Program-made: the position numbers and the translations under genes | The notes under the pieces: model-generated | Database searches by the model: none | What the model saw: the letters and a program-made list of their open reading frames with translations, nothing else | Told to the model about the DNA's origin: nothing | Source of the DNA: CAJINA01 sp964636125 | Lineage (GTDB): Bacteria; Desulfobacterota; Desulfobacteria; Desulfobacterales; CAJINA01 | Direction of reading: 5' to 3' | Assembly: GCA_964636125.1 (NCBI GenBank) | Contig: CAZWPX010000004.1 | Coordinates: 62,001-126,000 of the forward strand | DNA length: 64,000 bases | Shown: positions 60,673 to 64,000 of the stretch, piece by piece | Position numbering within the stretch: the first letter of the stretch is position 1 | Layout of the letters: each line of letters opens with the position of its first letter

Positions 60673-61911
60673 TTATTCTTCGGTTTTAGTATCTATCGTG
60701 AAGACACCCAACTGGCTCCCCGCCCGGGTTGTCAATTTACCGCTGGAATGGGTGGTGAGGGTGCCGTCAAGCCTGGAAAGCGTGACCTCCGAGACGAGCA
60801 CATCGCCCGGTTGGCCCTGACGTTCTATCTGCAGGGTTTCCACCACAGTTTCACCCCAGACATCAAATGAAAATTTGAGTGCCTCTATTATCCCGCAGAT
60901 CGCAGGCCCGGTGTGAACGGCCAGACGAAAATCGAACCCAGTCCGGCCCGAGGCATTGCGTGTGGCCTTGCGCTCTCTAATAAATTGCTGGATTTCTACG
61001 GCGGCCTCTATGGCACTTTTAGCATGCTCTGCATTTGGAACCGGCCCCCCACCAATGGCGAAATAGGCGTCGCCAATGGTTCTGAGGGGTTCTATCCGAT
61101 GGCGCAGGGCAATCTTGTCAAAGGCCTTGAAGAAATAGTTGAGTTCGGCGAGGACATCTGCCGGTTCGAATCGATCTACCTCGCTGCGAAATGCATGCAC
61201 ATCCGCAACCAGCAGGGTCACCTCTTCGTAAGCATTCGGTTTTTCAATCGTGCCGGATCGTTCAAAACCCTTTGCCATGGATGCGGGCAGAAGCGCCCAC
61301 AGCAAGCTGTCGGATTTCTTTTTTTCGATCTCCAGGGCAATCTTCTGCTGCATAAGTTCCTGCCGCGACTCTTTGAGCAATACGGATCTTTTATAGGCGA
61401 CCCATGCAAACAAAATGAAGTAGAGCAGAAGAAAAAGTGCCGAAAACAGGTCCATCAGCAGGTGGTTTTGCGGGTTGTAGTTTGTTCCATACAAGGCGAT
61501 GGGGATGCACATGCCGGCCGTAACGGACAGTGTCGTCAGGCTCATGAAAGACACGCTGCCGAGGGCCATGCCATTTGAAAGCGCCACCGTCAGAAGGGAT
61601 AACGCCGGTATCGGGGAGAAGCCAACGACATACACGGTAGAGCCGAGCGCGAATGCGTCCACCAGGGAAGCCCCGAGCTCGAATTTCCGACGCGATTCGA
61701 CCCGCTTTGTAAGGCTGCGGGAGATATGGGGATGGGCAAGCACCAGGACCATAAGAAATATATACCAGGGGCGGACTTCACCAAAATTCAATACATAGAT
61801 CCCGGCAATGATGACGCACGCCGTTGTACCCAGCAGGCGCATCGGGTACAGTGAACGGCCGAAACCCTGGGCGCCGGTTTCGGGGACGATTTCTTCCGCT
61901 TGTGGTGCCAT
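60673..61911 (-). CDS. Membrane class III nucleotidyl cyclase homologue (MASE2)
   Basis: 412 residues. The N-terminal half is a MASE2 membrane domain (RLLGTTACVIIAGIYVLNF, AHPHISRSL, six hydrophobic segments). The C-terminal 190 residues are a class III cyclase fold: LLVADVHAF and TIGDAYFAIGG keep both metal-binding Asp residues, and FDVWGETV the purine-contacting Asp. Two other key residues differ: the Asn and Arg of the usual GDTVNxAxR read GETVVETLQ, and the usual Lys before TIGDAY is Arg. Activity or substrate may therefore be changed. ATG 61911 has AGGAGG ahead; a TTG at 61941 is the longer option. It is cotranscribed with the phospholipase. Confidence 0.85.
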   Translation of the reverse strand: MAPQAEEIVPETGAQGFGRSLYPMRLLGTTACVIIAGIYVLNFGEVRPWYIFLMVLVLAHPHISRSLTKRVESRRKFELGASLVDAFALGSTVYVVGFSPIPALSLLTVALSNGMALGSVSFMSLTTLSVTAGMCIPIALYGTNYNPQNHLLMDLFSALFLLLYFILFAWVAYKRSVLLKESRQELMQQKIALEIEKKKSDSLLWALLPASMAKGFERSGTIEKPNAYEEVTLLVADVHAFRSEVDRFEPADVLAELNYFFKAFDKIALRHRIEPLRTIGDAYFAIGGGPVPNAEHAKSAIEAAVEIQQFIRERKATRNASGRTGFDFRLAVHTGPAICGIIEALKFSFDVWGETVVETLQIERQGQPGDVLVSEVTLSRLDGTLTTHSSGKLTTRAGSQLGVFTIDTKTEE

Positions 61912-62472
61912 GGCGGCGACCCCCCTCCTGTTTGAAGGCAATCTGGTTCAAGACGCGATAGTGTGATTAATGGGGAACGAATGTTGTGAATCGAAGCAGG
62001 AAGCCTCCAGGTCGGCAGCAAGGCTGTATGGCTGGCAGCAACGATCTACGCTTAACTATCGGATACCTTGCTGATTGTCAAGATGACCTTGTTCGCGTAA
62101 CCTTCTGAATTGATAGAACTGTGGGCGCAGGCGTTTAGTCCCATTGTTGCTTTTTTAAGTTGGTCCTGAAATTTTGGGCCCATCGGTATCTTGAGGCCGC
62201 GGAAAAATGTTTTGTTCCAGAAGGCGCCCTGATTTGCGCCTGATTCTGACGATCTGAGGGCTTCGGAGCCAAGGCTGCACAGCCGACAAAGGATACCGAT
62301 CAACGGCGGGGAGATCCGGATTCTTTTTTATGCTATTGATATTTTGTATGGATGGTATGATAGTGACACGCATATCTAATCGTCGGTTTATGCTTTGATG
62401 AAAGCCGAAAGTTGAGTAAGGAACTTTATCAGATTGCCAAAATAGAGAGTATCCAACATCCAGGGAGAGCTT
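61912..62472. other. Intergenic region between divergent cyclase and phosphoesterase genes
   Basis: About 560 bases without a convincing gene. On the minus strand a frame at 62052-62303 has a protein-like C-terminus (AFWNKTFFRGLKIPMGPKF, then a Lys-rich helix) but I recognise no family and see no good ribosome site; it may be a gene remnant. Promoters for both flanking genes must be here. Short inverted repeats occur near 62195-62290 (GGCTTCGGAGCC, GGCTGCACAGCC). Confidence 0.35.
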
Positions 62473-63825
62473 ATGCATCGAGTTGCCTGTGCCATTGTCA
62501 TTATTTTGTTACCCATTGTTTTGCTGTCCTGCTCAAAATCCGGGGGTATTTACCAGCCGCCGCGGGAGTTTGCCGCCCTGCCGGACACGCCTGCGGCTTA
62601 CCCGGCCACAACTTTCGCGGTGATTTCTGATCCGCATTATTATGACACCCGGCTGGGCATCCATGGAAAAGCCTTCCAGGATTATCTCGACGAAGATCGC
62701 AAGCTGCTTGAACTCAGCGGCGAGCTGTTCGATACCGCGGTGGAAGAAATCAGCTCGGCCTCTGCTGATTTTGTCATTGTTTGCGGCGACATGACCAAGG
62801 ATGGGGAGAAGATCAATCACCAGATCGTGGCCGCAAAGCTCAAGCGGTTGGTCGATTCGGGCAAGTCGGTTTTCGTGGTGCCGGGCAACCACGATGTGAA
62901 CAACGGCAAGGCCGTCCGATTTCAAGGTGACTACACTGAACCGGTGCCCACGGTATCGGCCGGGGAGTTTGCCGAGATATACCGCGATTATGGCTATAAG
63001 GCCGCCCTGGAGCGGGACCCGGACTCCTTGAGCTATGTGGTCGAGCCTGTTCCCGGGCTGTGGTTGCTGGCCCTGGACTCCTGCAAGTACCGCAACAATC
63101 AGCCCGGGCACCACAGCCTGACCGGGGGAGCCTATACACCACAGACTTTCCAGTGGATCGAACAGGTGCTGATGCGATCGAAGCGGGTGGGTAAAGCGGT
63201 GATCGTTTTTCAGCACCACGCCATCATGGAGCACTATCCGCACAACAAAAAGTTCTACAGTCAGTATCTGGTCGATGACTTCGAAACGGTATCCGACATG
63301 TTTTCTGGTTTCGGTGTCGACCTGGTCTTCAGCGGCCATTTCCACGCCCAGGATATTACCCGCAAGACCTTCGACAATCCGCCCCGGGTCATTTATGATA
63401 TCGAGACCGGTTCACTGGTGACTGCGCCGTGCCCCTATCGCCTGGTAACCATCAGTGCCGACCAGAAGGCGGTCATAGACAGCCGATTTATCACCGCCAT
63501 CCCTTCGCATCCGGATGACTTTACGACCTATGCCGCCGATTATATCTACAACGGGACCATCAAATTGGCGGATGCAGCCTTGATAGGATACAAAGTCGAC
63601 CAGCCGGGCCGGGCCAAAATCAATCCCCAGGTGTCAAAGGCCTATGTGACCCATCTCAAGGGGGATGAGCGGCAGCGGGCAGTCATAGATTCTGATGGCA
63701 TCGGATTGTGGGCCAAATTCGTGATGTTCAAACAGAAGAACCTGCTGTACGGCTGGACCACCGACCTGCCGCCGGCCGACAACCGGGTGACCATCGATCT
63801 GGCTGCGGACGGCAGTGTCGAGTAG
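62473..63825 (+). CDS. Metallophosphoesterase lipoprotein
   Basis: 450 residues. A signal peptide ends in the lipobox PIVLLSC (Cys20). The calcineurin-like phosphoesterase motifs are all present: AVISDPHYY, VCGDMTKDG, VPGNHDVN, FQHHAIMEH and FSGHFHAQD, giving the two-metal site. The C-terminal 130 residues form an extra domain. The enzyme would act in the periplasm or at the outer membrane on a phosphoester such as a nucleotide or phospholipid. A CAGGGAGAG ribosome site is in front of the ATG. Confidence 0.9.
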   Translation: MHRVACAIVIILLPIVLLSCSKSGGIYQPPREFAALPDTPAAYPATTFAVISDPHYYDTRLGIHGKAFQDYLDEDRKLLELSGELFDTAVEEISSASADFVIVCGDMTKDGEKINHQIVAAKLKRLVDSGKSVFVVPGNHDVNNGKAVRFQGDYTEPVPTVSAGEFAEIYRDYGYKAALERDPDSLSYVVEPVPGLWLLALDSCKYRNNQPGHHSLTGGAYTPQTFQWIEQVLMRSKRVGKAVIVFQHHAIMEHYPHNKKFYSQYLVDDFETVSDMFSGFGVDLVFSGHFHAQDITRKTFDNPPRVIYDIETGSLVTAPCPYRLVTISADQKAVIDSRFITAIPSHPDDFTTYAADYIYNGTIKLADAALIGYKVDQPGRAKINPQVSKAYVTHLKGDERQRAVIDSDGIGLWAKFVMFKQKNLLYGWTTDLPPADNRVTIDLAADGSVE

Positions 63826-63963
63826 GTGCAAGTCCGGCATGGAAAACCGAATCGATGTTGTAGGCCTTCACAAGACACTGGCCACAAATTTTCTCTGACT
63901 CCCGCAAAGCGGGACAGGCTTTGCCCTGGCCAGGCCTTTAAAGGTTGAATAAAAGGAGTTGAC

Positions 63964-64000
63964 ATGTATGCATTAGCGGTCAGCAGAAGCCCGCGCAAGG
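63964..64000 (+). CDS. Start of a flavodoxin-fold NAD(P)H-dependent oxidoreductase
   Basis: The last 37 bases of the window begin a gene: ATG at 63964 behind a perfect AAAGGAG site. The first 12 codons read MYALAVSRSPRK, close to the MKALAINGSPRKGGNT start of flavodoxin-like FMN reductases, whose SPRKxGNT loop binds the flavin phosphate. Only this start is visible. A small hairpin (TCCCGCAAAGCGGGA, 63900-63914) lies upstream after the phosphoesterase gene, without a T-run. Confidence 0.6.
   Translation, partial: MYALAVSRSPRK

Noticed and set aside
58812..61911. Naming the cyclase-patatin pair a Pycsar or CBASS defence system
   Set aside because: The cyclase is a MASE2 class III protein with changed catalytic residues, there is no CD-NTase, and no defence genes are adjacent.
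1..64000. CRISPR arrays, tRNA and rRNA genes, IS transposases, prophage genes
   Set aside because: No regularly spaced repeats, cloverleaf with conserved arms, rRNA sequence or recombinase motifs were recognised in the window.

Overview
The window reads as chromosomal DNA of an anaerobic Gram-negative deltaproteobacterium, probably from the Desulfobacterota (Desulfobacteraceae-like). This is inference. It rests on the many radical SAM enzymes, the rubrerythrin-like protein, the large PAS/7TMR hybrid kinases, the response regulator with a CxxCKKIRDD tail, the outer-membrane and lipoprotein genes, and a palindromic repeat type I associate with this group. No rRNA, tRNA, CRISPR array, IS transposase or phage gene was found.

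Region 1 (1-6.3 kb) is ordinary chromosome: the end of a radical SAM gene, a 161-bp palindromic element, ilvN, a DUF2959 lipoprotein, an orphan eutA, an AraC regulator paired with a rubrerythrin-like protein, and two very small genes.

Region 2 (6.3-36.6 kb) is the centrepiece: about 28 genes for an unusual lipid or polyene. It holds four ketosynthases (one fused to a chain-length-factor-like half), three acyl carrier proteins, two FabZ-type dehydratases, a PKS-type dehydratase fused to a phosphopantetheinyl transferase, FabG, an AMP-ligase, two hotdog thioesterases, a PlsC and an LpxL-like acyltransferase, two glycosyltransferases, a polysaccharide deacetylase, a LolA-like protein, a DUF3261-type lipoprotein and an MMPL exporter fused to a methyltransferase. 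These match the parts list of aryl-polyene (APE)/flexirubin clusters. Five radical SAM enzymes (two with extra C-terminal cysteines, three of the cobalamin-binding type) and a FakA-FakB-like fatty acid kinase fusion are not part of standard APE clusters. The radical SAM plus ketosynthase plus ACP mix recalls the clusters proposed for ladderane-type lipids. The genes form a leftward operon from a visible sigma70-like promoter near 24.17 kb, a divergent rightward operon (24.2-28.05 kb), and a second leftward operon (36.6-28.6 kb).

Region 3 (36.7-37.6 kb) holds remnants of three genes.

Region 4 (37.6-58.6 kb) is a signalling locus. A sigma54-type regulator (REC-PAS-AAA-Fis) diverges from a roughly 19-kb rightward gene train: TonB-dependent receptor, YfiR/DUF4154 protein, hybrid kinase, GGDEF response regulator, a kinase broken by an internal deletion, FIST sensor, a five-PAS hybrid kinase, a 7TMR-DISM kinase with two complete kinase-receiver modules, a Cys-motif response regulator and a DUF1566 exported protein. 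Between regulator and train lie a good -24/-12 promoter and two palindromic direct repeats exactly 21 bp apart. Four kinases share the same C-terminal helical tail.

Region 5 (58.8-64 kb) has a two-gene unit of a membrane class III cyclase homologue (several catalytic residues changed) and a cNMP-binding patatin phospholipase, then a metallophosphoesterase lipoprotein and the first codons of a flavodoxin-fold oxidoreductase.
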